This document shows, one piece after another, positions 27,101 to 34,206 of a stretch of DNA of 64,000 nucleotides. The stretch spans positions 403,001 to 467,000 of the forward strand of contig JAYKKM010000228.1 in the NCBI GenBank assembly GCA_035772405.1, read 5' to 3'. The translations under genes and the position numbers were made by a program. The stretch's first letter is position 1; every line of letters begins with the position of its first letter. Origin of the DNA: Chrysogorgia sp. JL179-B06 (lineage: Eukaryota; Cnidaria; Anthozoa; Scleralcyonacea; Chrysogorgiidae). Below the pieces are notes generated by a model. That model saw nothing but the letters and a program-made list of their open reading frames with translations, had not been told where the DNA came from and did no database searches.

Positions 27101-30100
27101 GCCGACACACAAATAAACAAACAAACGCAAAATTTAACAAATCGAGATCTGGTCAGCTATACATAGTTCGGTAAAAGGACTGGGCACGAGTAAACGCAAG
27201 AGGCATGTCAAGAATAGTGTGCTGCCTCCCTGAGGGGAGGCAGCAATTATTGCAAATGTAAAAACATAATCTGTTGCTCAACGAGGATACATTTTATCAA
27301 ATTTGGAGGCTTTTAAATAGCAATTATTATTGTAATACTGTATATATTGATTAGAATACAATGTATATTATTACAGTAGGAAGTATAAATACTGTAATCT
27401 TGCTAGCAGGAATGTCTTTCAGTTTCAACCACATGCATGCATTTATTTTATCAAAACAGCAATCAATTCATAACATAATTCAACTTGCATAAATGTATTA
27501 AAAAAACTTACATCAATTGTTTTTGACTAGAAATAAGAACCAGTTAAGAACCAACTCGGCCTGATTTCTCACTAAGTACCATTATATATAAGAACCACTT
27601 TAGCCTGACGTCAAAAAATAGTGGTTCTTTTACGCGGGTTTTTACTGTATCATCCATCGGGGTAATATTTCGTTGAATTCCCCTCGGTTGGGGTCTACAA
27701 AGATTAGTATTCTACTGTTGTTAATTATCCAGTAAAATATAATTCCAAGCTAATTGCTCCAAATTTTAAATAACCCAAAGGAAAAAATGAAATAATAATT
27801 TTTTAATGAACAACGTTTCATTCGCATGCAACATCTTTAGAGTATATAATGTACATTATCTGGTCTCCTTTTGTCTCTCTATGCTCCTGGTTGCCTAATT
27901 ACCTAATATTTTGTGTTATTTTATTTTCATTGAACAGAAAAAGGATGAAACACCAAATAGTAAAACCGCTGTACAGCTCATAAAGTACGATCACAGTCCG
28001 AATGGAACAGAAGGTTTATCTGATTTTTCTGCGGAGTATGCAGGGGCCGGCTTTCCCGAAGTCTACCCGTTGTCACCAGAGCGAGCGAGCGATTCTTCTA
28101 ATTTCAGTGAAAGTGTGAACTCGGATAATTCTCCAGAGCGCGACCTGTCCCCTCTTTTCCGCAGGCGAGCGCGAATTAACCGGGCGTATCGTTCGCGAGT
28201 GGCACGTTCAGCGTATAATTCACCGGCTTTAGTCAACGCACTCGCCGCACATGGACGGAGTCGCAGTTTAGACGCCAAAGAGTTTACTCGTGAAGTTGTG
28301 CAAGCACAACAGAGCAGGCCTGAAGAGGAATCACCCACCCTCGTTTCGAGTAATTGTATGACTGTCATCGATAATGGCGATAATGGTGCGAATCCATCCA
28401 GCGACAATGACTCCAGACAGATTACTCGGACTCAAAGTTTTAACCTTGGCGAACAAGCCAGTGAATTTTGTATCCCGGTTCACGCGAGAGAGAAGAATGC
28501 TGAAAATATAGGTCAAGTTAGCAAGCCATCTACTCCTGAATCTACCACAAGTGATAAAGTATTCCCGGTTCACGCAAGAGAGAAAGGTGTTGAAAATAAA
28601 GCTGAAATTAGTAAGCCTGTAATAAATTATACTCCGGAGTTGGCTACCACCACTGTTGGTAAAGCTTCGACTTCTCCGAAAGTAGGTGGACAACTAACCA
28701 GTATTAACGTTCGGAAATTTTTGGATGCAAGTAGGAAGAGTTCCGAAGTCAGTTCATTACACTCGCAATCTTCGAGCCTATGCAGTGTGGATGCATCTAG
28801 TGACTCGTCGAAGACTACCGTGCGCCATATTGGCTCAACATCCAGTAGCTCTTTTCTTGCTCCGCCTGCCATGACCACCGAGCGGAACATGACAAAAACA
28901 GAGTTTGTAAATAGCGAGATAAATGACAATGAAAAAGAAAGCGAAGGGGAGGATGAGCTGGTGAGTAATCTTTTGTTTAAACATTAAAACAATATATTGT
29001 ATCCGTGTGTCGAGAAGTATTAGTTGTTGTTGTTTCTGTTTCTTGTTGCTTCTTGTCTCTGTTCTTCTCTTCTTTTCTTTGCTGCTCCTATTGTCTCTAT
29101 ATTGTTTCTGTCAGGAATATAACGGCCCCAACAAATAATTTTGAATAGACCATAGTAGCGAAAGCATTTATATTAAAATATATATATTTAAGCTGACGTT
29201 TCATTTCTAATCGCTGCAAATTCCTCAGAGTTAAATACAAGGTTATCACGACTTATGTATGCTAAACTATTTACAATAACTAAAAAACTGAAAAGAAATC
29301 CTTCACAGTACACTGAGCATGAATAGAAATACTGCACAATAGACTAAGACCACGTTATTGTCATGATTTTGTCATGCTATTGTGAAGGGTTTCCTTGTGT
29401 AGTGTTTCTATCACTCAAGGACGTCAAAAATTAATGGGAGCGACAGCATTCGCCCTCAATCAGAACAAAAATGGCGGCCTTCAATTTACAAAAATAAGAT
29501 AAACACAGCCAAATTTCTCTTAAACTAAAACGATTAGAAGAAAACTAATACCCTTTTTCATGTAAGGCGATAAAGAACTTTCATTTAAGCAACACTTGTT
29601 TTTTGGGTGAAGCGTCCCTTTAAAGGAATACTCCAGTCAAAATACAAGTGGAGTTCATATGAAAGATCTTACTGACTTTAGTTTATTTCCAAAATTTCAG
29701 CATTCAAATCAATTAAGTTAAGACGATATGGCTAGTTGAAGTTGGAAAGTTTGTCCAATTTCGACGCCGTATTTGTTTCTCAAATATGACGTCCTGAGTG
29801 CTTCTATCTCGTATTACGCCTAAGAAGCTTCTCTACGTTCCTGCATGATGAACTAAATAGTTTATTTCGACTAATTCCCCAAAGAGCATTCAAAACAAAT
29901 ATGGCGTCAACATCGTCAATTTTTCAACTTCAACTGGCAATATCTTCTTAACAAAATTGATTGAAATGCTGAAACTTTGGGAGTATACTAAAATCAGTAC
30001 GATCTTTCATATGAACTTCATTTGTATTTGGGCTGGAGTACCCCTTTAATATAATTAAAGAAAAATTAATATTAGTATATGTTGTCTCTTTTAGCGTCTT

Positions 30101-30811
30101 TCTTCAGGAAGCAGTGGCAGTACTGGGAACGAGAAGCCAACCCGTATCTGTCTGCACAAAACTCCCTCTCCACCACCTCGAATGTCTGTGGAAGCTAGTA
30201 GACCAGGCAATGAACCACCTCCATCTTCAATTAAAAACACTGAACGATTTGAGGACAAGCCGCCAACCAAACGATCGAGTTCTTTTTCCGAAAGGACTCA
30301 ATCCCCTACTGTAGCCAGAAGCCACGTGCAACGGCAGAACTCTGACCGAGTGTTGACAAGTTCAATGGAAGTTGAACGAAGACATTTAGTTCTTTCCAAA
30401 CTGACATCGACAGATGTCACACCTGATAAGCATCGACGGTTATCCTCGACGGGCCAACGGCTGAACAGTCCAGGGTCGCATGCCGAACAAGCCACCGCCC
30501 AGAGTATCAGCATAGTGTCGTTTAAAGAGGTTCCACGTGTTCAATCTGCGGTCCTTGAATCTAGTCCAATGCTGGAGAAGAAGAAACACCGCACTGATTT
30601 TGAGCTCAAAAGGTTAGTCCATTCTAGTGTTGACCTAAACACCTCAAAAGAACCCTCTGGTAGTTCAGGCTCGTGTGAGTCGCAAACTCCGAAGGCACTC
30701 CGTAGAGCCTCAAAGATTGAAAATTTATCTTTTGACGGAGCGACGTCATCGCCAAAGAAGGAGCGCGTGGCAGGAAAGTCGGCGCTTTGGTTTGAGTATG
30801 GTGAAGTTTAA
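3086..30811 (+). CDS. CCDC88: CCDC88-family protein (Girdin/Daple homologue), last ten exons
   Basis: Ten exons: 3086-3125, 3199-3290, 3707-3788, 4643-4837, 19992-20069, 21629-21696, 24346-24438, 24773-24821, 27938-28960 and 30095-30811. Every intron is GT-AG and all phases agree, giving 811 residues before the stop TAA at 30809. Residues 1 to about 200 are Glu/Leu-rich coiled coil; the stretches [16 protein letters not shown] and [15 protein letters not shown] match the end of the Girdin/Daple coiled coil as I know it. A basic cluster follows, then a long Ser/Thr-rich tail, ending WFEYGEV, like the Daple C-terminus that binds the Dishevelled PDZ domain. In known animals these proteins link microtubule/actin organisation, Dishevelled/Wnt and G-alpha signalling. 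The N-terminal HOOK domain lies outside the window. CCDC88 homologue: confident; Daple-like rather than Girdin-like: inferred from the C-terminus. Confidence 0.88.
3199..3290 (+). CDS. CCDC88: CCDC88 exon (coiled coil)
   Basis: Acceptor TATTTTTAG, donor GTCAGC. Starts in phase 0 with [17 protein letters not shown] and leaves two bases of an Arg codon, which the next exon completes. Confidence 0.8.
3423..3473. repeat. Intronic hairpin
   Basis: CAGGGTAACATACTAGTAGTAAA and its near-complement face each other within 51 bases in the intron between the second and third visible exons. It could be a tiny MITE or foldback; no flanking duplication is clear. Confidence 0.55.
3707..3788 (+). CDS. CCDC88: CCDC88 exon (coiled coil)
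   Basis: Acceptor GCTGTTGCAG, donor GTATTG. Completes the Arg codon and reads through [13 protein letters not shown], ending in phase 0. Confidence 0.82.
3839..3942. repeat. Intronic inverted repeat, small foldback
   Basis: GGATAGAGAAATATTTGCCC at the left pairs with GGGCAAATATTTCTCTATCC at the right, with GC-rich CGGCCGGAGGCCG near the centre. Probably a short palindromic MITE; ends and flanking duplication not certain. Confidence 0.6.
4643..4837 (+). CDS. CCDC88: CCDC88 exon (coiled coil)
   Basis: Acceptor TTATTTTTAG, donor GTAAAT; 65 full codons, phase 0 at both ends. Reads [14 protein letters not shown] and ends [16 protein letters not shown], matching the segment just before the last coiled-coil block of Girdin/Daple. 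The following intron is the 15.2 kb transposon nest. Confidence 0.85.
4952..5594 (-). mobile_element. LINE-1 (non-LTR retrotransposon), 3' part
   Basis: Minus-strand translation gives the C-terminal region of a non-LTR reverse transcriptase: [21 protein letters not shown] near 5590-5545, then [21 protein letters not shown] and [20 protein letters not shown], typical of the thumb/connection tail of cnidarian LINEs. The 3' end probably lies in the AATAATAATAATAG stretch near 4955-4975. The reading frame is broken in places. It is one of three pieces of a single element; the others are 8003-8245 and 14466-14925. Confidence 0.75.
5595..8002 (+). mobile_element. LINE-2, 5'-truncated, inserted into LINE-1
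   Basis: The element starts just after AGATG (5590-5594) and ends with an (AAATAAA)-type tail before a second AGATG (8003-8007), a probable target duplication. It codes for the region before RT ([17 protein letters not shown]), then RT blocks [50 protein letters not shown] and [13 protein letters not shown], then the tail [18 protein letters not shown] and [21 protein letters not shown]. The frame is broken near 6860-6910, at the catalytic FADD: that motif is readable at about 6890 but lies in a different frame from both flanks, so the copy is dead. The open frame that begins at 5465 includes about 43 codons of antisense LINE-1 and is not the true start. Jockey/CR1-like; clade uncertain. Confidence 0.85.
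8003..8245 (-). mobile_element. LINE-1, middle piece
   Basis: Minus strand reads [20 protein letters not shown] and [20 protein letters not shown], then KGAFYHL, exactly the part of a LINE RT between the YADD block and the RNISRIRKY segment found at 5594. LINE-2 separates it from the downstream piece and LINE-3 from the upstream piece. Confidence 0.8.
8246..9139 (+). mobile_element. LINE-3, first piece (endonuclease end to pre-RT)
   Basis: Begins after GCAGGTC (8239-8245). Frame 8287-8391 gives an AP-endonuclease end, [15 protein letters not shown] then [14 protein letters not shown], where SDH is the conserved endonuclease triad. Then come [36 protein letters not shown] and the start of RT block 0 ([14 protein letters not shown]). 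Several stops show decay. LINE-4 interrupts it at about 9140. Confidence 0.78.
9140..9779 (+). mobile_element. LINE-4, 3'-end fragment inserted in LINE-3
   Basis: Reads [40 protein letters not shown] and [19 protein letters not shown], the C-terminal tail with Cys motif of the same LINE group as LINE-2, whose tail is [20 protein letters not shown]. It ends in a tail of repeated ATTCAAAAA-like units near 9760-9780. LINE-3 sequence resumes directly after (AAATTGGCTGG), so this is a 5'-truncated insertion. No clear target duplication. Confidence 0.75.
9780..11028 (+). mobile_element. LINE-3, RT domain
   Basis: RT blocks in order: [20 protein letters not shown] (9910), [20 protein letters not shown] (10125), [20 protein letters not shown] (10300), then [10 protein letters not shown] where YADD is expected, so the catalytic motif reads YTDD. 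The tail [14 protein letters not shown] and [20 protein letters not shown] follows to about 11028. At least three frames are used, so it is not functional. Interrupted at 11029 by a palindromic element. Confidence 0.82.
11029..11227. mobile_element. MITE A of the GTAATACCATG family
   Basis: A 199 bp element with inverted ends GTAATACCATGGTTGTC and its exact complement. It lies within LINE-3 and is the leftmost of a cluster sharing these ends; the others are 13532-13682 and the outer right end at 13966. No coding capacity. Confidence 0.7.
11228..13531. other. Non-coding repeat-rich stretch between GTAATACC elements
   Basis: Contains a dispersed repeat (about 11285-11440) whose diverged copy lies at 32245-32560, sharing CTAGAAATACGT and CTACGCAACAACCC-type sequence. 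A very AT-rich patch follows (11480-11600), then telomere-like repeats (12746-12773) and a diverged tandem duplication (12860-12970 and 13035-13150) sharing TTTTGAACTACTAAC- and TTTGTAACTGA-like sequence. No gene recognised. Confidence 0.5.
12746..12773. repeat. Interstitial telomere-like repeats
   Basis: Alternating CCTAAC/CCTAAT units over about 28 bases. TTAGGG is the animal telomere repeat; here it sits inside transposon debris. Confidence 0.8.
13532..13682. mobile_element. MITE B of the GTAATACCATG family, nearly full palindrome
   Basis: Left TAATACCATGACTTG and AAATTAGCGATTAA pair with TTAATCGCTAATTT and CAAGTCATGGTATTA on the right. The centre holds a second GC-rich hairpin (AAAGTCCGAGGGC / GCCCGAGGACTTTT), so almost all 151 bases can fold. 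Confidence 0.72.
13683..13966. mobile_element. Remnant of a third GTAATACCATG element
   Basis: The right end ATCATGGTATTAC (to 13966) is the complement of the family terminus, preceded by AATTTAGCGATTAAATTTCCC, which also occurs in MITE B. LINE-3 coding sequence resumes directly after it. With 11029 it may bound one ~2.9 kb composite insertion. Confidence 0.55.
13967..14465 (+). mobile_element. LINE-3, C-terminal end and 3' tail
   Basis: Reads [20 protein letters not shown] and [20 protein letters not shown], the usual last block of this LINE type, stop at 14215-14217, then a 3' UTR ending in (ATT)n at 14385-14465. GCAGGTC at 14466-14472 repeats the heptamer at 8239-8245, so 8246-14465 is one insertion into LINE-1. 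Confidence 0.8.
14466..14925 (-). mobile_element. LINE-1, RT palm piece
   Basis: Minus strand reads [52 protein letters not shown] (motif A), a decayed GVPHGSVLG motif, then [15 protein letters not shown] at about 14505-14466. The polypeptide continues at 8245. The element is 5'-truncated near 14925. Confidence 0.8.
14926..15446. other. Intron, no gene seen
   Basis: Purine-rich AAGGAAAATGGAAAG-type sequence, then unique-looking DNA. The part from about 15269 to 15380 (AAAAGCTCAAATTGCTC and GTAATACTAT) recurs in direct orientation at 16376-16517, so a duplication or older repeat brackets the TIR element at 15447-16351. Confidence 0.5.
15447..16351. mobile_element. Short TIR transposon with ~150 bp terminal inverted repeats
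   Basis: Ends CACAGGTGGCCCAAGCTCGT and its complement, with the inverted match running about 150 bases. GTTTAAA (15440-15446 and 16352-16358) flanks both sides as a 7 bp target duplication. A 7-8 bp duplication would suit hAT- or P-type transposons. The 88-codon minus-strand ORF inside (15751-16017) has no transposase motif I can name, so the element is probably non-autonomous. Confidence 0.78.
16600..19500 (-). mobile_element. LINE-5, endonuclease/RT retrotransposon, near full length but decayed
   Basis: Read on the minus strand. The N-terminal endonuclease starts near 19190 ([26 protein letters not shown]), continues [20 protein letters not shown] and ATIVSCYAS (about 18930-18780), then a linker. 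RT follows at 17945-17485 ([60 protein letters not shown]), then [20 protein letters not shown] (about 17055-16990) and the tail [20 protein letters not shown] (16880-16820). This matches the group often annotated 'craniofacial development protein 2-like'. About 19190-19500 looks like its 5' untranslated region. At least six frame breaks: a dead copy. Confidence 0.82.
19992..20069 (+). CDS. CCDC88: CCDC88 exon (end of coiled coil)
   Basis: Acceptor CACATCTAG, donor GTAAGC; 26 codons in phase 0, [16 protein letters not shown] then [10 protein letters not shown]. The MLTQ...LEEEN pattern is the clearest single match to vertebrate Girdin/Daple. Confidence 0.88.
20288..21384. mobile_element. Possible 1.1 kb TIR element
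   Basis: ATTACCAGCAATTTGGGACA (20288-20307) recurs as an exact complement at 21365-21384. No matching flanking duplication is obvious, so a transposon is only one reading. It encloses the TTAGGG foldback at 20530-20841. Confidence 0.45.
20530..20841. mobile_element. Foldback MITE with TTAGGG-rich centre
   Basis: Inverted arms over 110 bp: GGTTTTACTACATCCCGGGC at the left against GCCCGGGATGTAGTAAGACC at the right. CACGAGTTCAG flanks both sides (20519-20529, 20842-20852) as an 11 bp target duplication. The centre holds several GGGTTAGGGTTAG units separated by GGCGGG and CCGCCTAAC. No ORF. A 9-11 bp duplication would suit a Mutator-like origin (inference). Confidence 0.8.
21629..21696 (+). CDS. 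CCDC88: CCDC88 exon
   Basis: Acceptor TTATTTTAG, donor GTAAGT; reads [20 protein letters not shown] and leaves two bases of a Ser codon. It corresponds to the 'QNQxLLEQNMESKDQ' stretch of vertebrate homologues. Confidence 0.88.
21868..22108. mobile_element. MITE, 241 bp, ~85 bp inverted arms
   Basis: CAATAAGCCAGTTCGTAATG and its complement bound the element. The arms continue through GACTGCGC and the CGACGCAGAAC / GTTCTGCGTCG blocks to CATAACATCAGGC. It lies in an intron; no coding. Confidence 0.75.
22811..22985. mobile_element. Small inverted-repeat element with TTAGGG unit
   Basis: CATGTTACTCCATCACCAA and its exact complement lie 175 bases apart end to end. The inside carries GGCGGGGGGTTAGGGTTAG, the same mix of GGCGGG and telomere-like repeat as the foldback at 20530. 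Likely MITE. Confidence 0.65.
23465..24063. mobile_element. MITE, ~600 bp, ~115 bp inverted arms
   Basis: CTCAACCTTGTTTTGTAGGC ... GGATGCCGAGATGG at the left faces CCATCCCGGCATCC ... GCCTACACAACAAGGTGAG at the right, imperfectly complementary over >100 bases. The inner part contains CAAGATGG/CAATATGGC-type sequence. Non-coding, intronic. Confidence 0.7.
24346..24438 (+). CDS. CCDC88: CCDC88 exon
   Basis: Acceptor TTATTATCAG, donor GTAAGC. Completes the Ser codon, then [18 protein letters not shown], the highly conserved [15 protein letters not shown] block of the family, and ends inside a Lys codon. Confidence 0.9.
24773..24821 (+). CDS. CCDC88: CCDC88 exon (basic cluster)
   Basis: Acceptor TTTTTGTTTAG, donor GTACAG. 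Completes a Lys codon and reads [16 protein letters not shown] basic cluster occurs at the same place in vertebrate Girdin, where it has been linked to phosphoinositide binding; that role here is inference. Confidence 0.85.
25614..27649. mobile_element. DNA transposon with TACAGTAAAAACCCGC ends, ~2.0 kb
   Basis: The termini TACAGTAAAAACCCGC(A/G)TAAAAGAACCA are inverted at 25614 and 27649. Inside each end, AAGAACCACTT(C/T)AGCCTGA-like blocks recur, the usual pattern of subterminal transposase-binding repeats. The minus-strand ORF 26325-26888 (187 codons: [49 protein letters not shown]) faintly resembles cysteine-peptidase-like ORFs seen in some transposons. I see no DDE transposase, so the element may be non-autonomous. 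Superfamily unassigned and the target duplication unclear. Confidence 0.6.
27938..28960 (+). CDS. CCDC88: CCDC88 large tail exon
   Basis: Acceptor TCATTGAACAG, donor GTGAGT; 341 codons, phase 0 at both ends. Composition is Ser/Thr/Glu-rich, so likely disordered. Visible items: [12 protein letters not shown] and [11 protein letters not shown], basophilic-kinase-like sites in a region where Girdin has its AKT site; a tandem repeat with VHAREK at each start (28477-28497 and 28567-28587); and [10 protein letters not shown] at 28703-28732, which lines up with the G-alpha-binding-and-activating motif of Girdin/Daple (core TLQQFLEES in Girdin) and keeps its Phe. Kinase and G-protein roles are inference. 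Confidence 0.85.
28961..30094. other. Intron between the two tail exons
   Basis: Bounded by GTGAGT and CTCTTTTAG. Holds the TTAA-flanked MITE at 29620-30049 and AT-rich sequence with CAAGATGG-poor, GCGGCC-containing remnants near 29470. No coding sequence seen. Confidence 0.7.
29620..30049. mobile_element. TTAA-flanked MITE, 430 bp
   Basis: TTAA plus AGGAATACTCCAGTC at the left faces GGCTGGAGTACCCCT plus TTAA at the right. Inner arms include CATATGAAAGATC / GATCTTTCATATG. TTAA duplication is the signature of piggyBac-type elements, so a piggyBac-related MITE is likely. Lies wholly within the last CCDC88 intron. Confidence 0.8.
30095..30811 (+). CDS. CCDC88: CCDC88 terminal exon with PDZ-ligand C-terminus
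   Basis: Acceptor GTCTCTTTTAG; 238 codons then TAA. Pro/Ser-rich ([22 protein letters not shown]), then basic patches, ending [12 protein letters not shown]. Vertebrate Daple ends in a very similar Trp-Tyr-Glu-Tyr-Gly-Cys-Val, a ligand for the Dishevelled PDZ domain; here Cys is replaced by Glu. The final Val expected of a PDZ ligand is kept. Confidence 0.85.
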   Translation, partial: RLSSGSSGSTGNEKPTRICLHKTPSPPPRMSVEASRPGNEPPPSSIKNTERFEDKPPTKRSSSFSERTQSPTVARSHVQRQNSDRVLTSSMEVERRHLVLSKLTSTDVTPDKHRRLSSTGQRLNSPGSHAEQATAQSISIVSFKEVPRVQSAVLESSPMLEKKKHRTDFELKRLVHSSVDLNTSKEPSGSSGSCESQTPKALRRASKIENLSFDGATSSPKKERVAGKSALWFEYGEV

Positions 30812-31847
30812 GAGGCGTAGCTTTAAAAAATAGACTTTCTTGACGTATTTTAACAAGTACGCGCTTTATTTATTAATTTATTTCGATAAGATATATATTC
30901 TCGTTGCACGTATTGTAAATATTATAACATAGAATGCAACAGTGTAGTTTTCTCTAAACAAACAATACTTGGTGGCATGTCAAGATGAGGTATCTCATTG
31001 GCCGTTTGGTATCCCTTGTGTTTTCATTTATTAGACATCCTACTTCCAGTCATTCCCCTTGAATAAATATTGGTTTTCACTACAACCTTGATCGGCCACT
31101 ACTCCCACGTCAGTTTGCTGATCGATAATAAGAATAGCAAATGACTTTGCATCTTCCTCATCTCATTTATTTTCGCTATTTTGTTTTGTCGCCTCGCTTA
31201 CCTGCCTACTCGCATATATAAGATTGGTTTCATTTCAGACCCACCTCATATATCACTCAGACAAGTGGGACGTCAGTGTTAAATTCCTCTAGTTTGGTAG
31301 TTCACTTTCTCGCTTTTATACTTTGTTCTTGGAAACGTTTGGTAGCCACAGCTACAATTTTCGTCCATGCTTAGACTATACCCTGCAACTATCCCATGAA
31401 CAGTAGCGTTTCTACACCTACTTCGTCACCAGTCTTCAGCTCGTGTCTATGAAGTGAAAAAATCGCTAGCACTTTTTTCCTTTTAATGAACAGAGAAAGT
31501 AGGCAGGAACGTTAACTGAAAATATCAAGTGAATTATGGTGCATAGTCTTGGAGCTATAAACTCTTAAACTTTAGCATGTCTAATTATTTTTGAGAAATC
31601 TGAATTGAACGTTCGGTTTAGATCCTGATGACGTATGCAGGTGTACAACTATGCATAACAACAATAGATTGTGGAATATTAGTCTGCATACTTCATCAAC
31701 TCCGTATATTCGTACCCAGTATTTTGTAACATTAAGCTATGCCAACTGGCCATCTTTGACATTCATTACCCCGAAAAATACGGAATGCATTTATTTCATT
31801 TTGGGAAAATTGTTATTTAGATGATGAACTTTGATTTTATACGAAAA
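30812..31847. other. Probable CCDC88 3' UTR, then intergenic DNA
   Basis: Directly downstream of the stop codon. AATAAA at 31062-31067 is a plausible polyadenylation signal about 250 bases after the stop. Beyond it I see nothing that reads as a gene. Confidence 0.5.
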
Positions 31848-32030
31848 TAGACCTCTTTAATAATGGCGGCCAATTTAAATATCCCTTTATGTGCATCTAA
31901 ATTAGCCTTTATGACCTCGTTTGTGTGTCAGCAATTCAAAAGAATCTTTCCTTCCTCACGAGGTTGTAAAGGCTAATTTATATGCGCATAAAAGAATATT
32001 TAAAATGGCAGACATTATGAAAGAGGTCTA
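31848..32030. mobile_element. MITE, 183 bp
   Basis: TAGACCTCTTTAATAATGGC at the left faces a diverged complement ending GAAAGAGGTCTA at the right. Inner arms pair TAGCCTTTATGACCTCGT with ACGAGGTTGTAAAGGCTA. Confidence 0.72.
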
Positions 32031-33011
32031 GATGAGATAGGCATTTTGGTAATGACTAAAGGGTATGGACAGGTAGTTTTCAAGATGGTTACAATTCGTA
32101 AGCAGGATGGCGGACATCTTGAAACCTAGGCATTTTTCACTGATTTTTGTTTACGACTTGCTACATGCTATCAACTAATCGTAAGCGACATTGCCGTCCG
32201 ATGGACAAACTACGATGGATACGCCTGGTGCGAGATTAAATTATAAACTAGAAATACGTCTACGCAACAACCCTTCACCCACGTAATGTTTGAAACTTTT
32301 ATAGTGTAGATAATACAGTAGCCATTTCATTTGCCAATCTGAATAGATTTTCAGTGGACACTAACTCTAAGAGCCTTAAATTATAAAGCTTGGCTGGCTG
32401 AATTTTATTGTCTCATAAGACATTAAAAATATTTAATTAATTAGCCCAATCTGTTTAATTTTTTGGATGCATTTATACCAGCTACAATGCAATATCAGCT
32501 GCAATACCATGCACTAAACAGAACAATGGAAAAGTCCACTGGTGTTCATTTCTAACATCGATTTCTAAGACATAATTGTAACTTGTCACCTAATCCCAAT
32601 TTTAGGAGAAGTAGTTAACAAGTGATAAAAGTAATTAAATTGCCCAAACTGTTTAAGTTGTGTGTACAATCGAATATCGGCTACAATACAATACCAGCTA
32701 CAATACAATCCAACTGCAATACCATGCACTGAACAGTGGGCAAGTCTATTGGTATTTCTACCATAGATTAGTAAGAAAGAAATAACTTGTCATCTTAATG
32801 ATCTAAATCCAAAAGCAGAGCCGTAGTATTTCGGTCAAATAAACCTTTATCGAACACAAACGCAAAACTCAAATGATAAAACATTTTGGCATTCAACTAT
32901 TCATTTCATCTAGAATCTGTAATCAATGATATCGTATTTGTAGAAACTTTAAATAAGTAAACAATAAATAAAACAAGAAAACACTATACTAACTCACTAA
33001 CAATTAACTAA
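32031..33011. other. Repeat-derived non-coding DNA
   Basis: 32245-32560 is a diverged copy of the repeat at 11285-11440. An internal unit CAGCTACAATGCAATA / CAGCTACAATACAATCC recurs near 32478, 32693 and 32712. No gene. Confidence 0.45.
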
Positions 33012-33263
33012 TTACGTTATTACAATGAATTTGAATGTGTAAAAACATAAATTTGCAACACAATAAACTTTATAATCTCGTTTAAAAGTATAATTCCGCA
33101 TCGAGTTCCAAACTTGTGTGGCAGAGTACCTGAAAATCCTCTTCAATTGGTTATAGTTTTTGTTTAGGAAGAACGAAATCCTCTCCTCCTGCATGATATT
33201 GTAGCAATGAGTATCCAAGTGCCGCGCGAGATTGATACCAATCCCTCCTGTGTCATTGTACAA
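33012..33263 (-). mobile_element. Possible LINE C-terminal fragment
   Basis: Minus strand reads TGGIGINLARHLDTHCYN then RIFRYSATQVWNSMRN, with the W-N-S spacing of LINE RT C-terminal tails. Too short for certainty; could be chance. Confidence 0.4.
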
Positions 33264-33887
33264 ACATTAGAGAGCTTAAGCAAGTCACGTTCTAGAACCA
33301 CGGACGCCATATTATTTCAATAGAATTATTTTCACGAAAAACAAAGAAAATGAATAATTTAAAATCGTACACGTAAACTCGGCGTCGTCTTTGTTCTACA
33401 TGAATGCACAGACGTTACTGAGGGCGTTTTCACGTTCTGAAGATAACGTTGGTCAACTGCTAGAACGTCAGCAACAGTAAGGCCAGTTGGTAAAGTTAAA
33501 CGTTGACTCGCTGATTAGACGGGTGTTTCAGAAACTTTGAAGCTTGTATGAACCAGCTAAAATTAATAACTTAAAAACTAGAAATCATAAGGAGACGAAA
33601 ATACAACTGCAGTAGAATGGGAAACCAAGTAAAAGGCAAATTTTCAGGTGAAAATGTAAACAAGTAGCAGAGGAAATTGTGATAGTTCATATGAGGGAAG
33701 TAAGGAAAAACACCATGCCTCGAGTATAATGCTTGAAGTTTTTACCTTGTTAATTTCGCGGGAATTTTACAGTATCTATATATGGGAGAAATCAATAGAA
33801 ACTCTCAGTTAAAGTGACAACAACTCTTTGTGAAAGACTGTAAACCATCCGATTGGTGGAAAGAAGTCAAGAAATTGAGCGGATGAC

Positions 33888-34206
33888 TTCAGTTCCAGTG
33901 ACGAAGTGTACAGATATTAGAAAATTCAGATGAAATTTCGTACGTGACTACCAAAGAACTAGCTGATGTTATCAATGAAGCCTTCCTCTCATCTATTAGA
34001 AGTTTCTCTCCATTACCAGAAGATATCCTCAATCGTGCCAATACCGCAATCTGTGCCGAACCAGCTTTCAGTTCACAGTTTCAATCAGTCCTAATGAAAT
34101 TATTGAAGCTGAATCCCACAAAGCCTAAAGGCCCTGATGGTATACTCGACTGGCTTTTGAAAGAAAACGCTGACTTATAATTTGCTGACACTATTAAAGA
34201 AATATT
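33888..34206 (+). mobile_element. LINE-6 fragment, before the inserted MITE
   Basis: Reads TTKELADVINEAFLSSIRSF and LLKLNPTKPKGPDGILDWLL, the block just before and including RT block 0 (GPDG). Interrupted at 34207; coding-like sequence resumes after 34676. Confidence 0.75.

Noticed and set aside
28063..28929. Several minus-strand frames of 100-120 codons
   Set aside because: They lie antisense to the large CCDC88 tail exon and have no recognisable domain; they are by-products of its codon bias.
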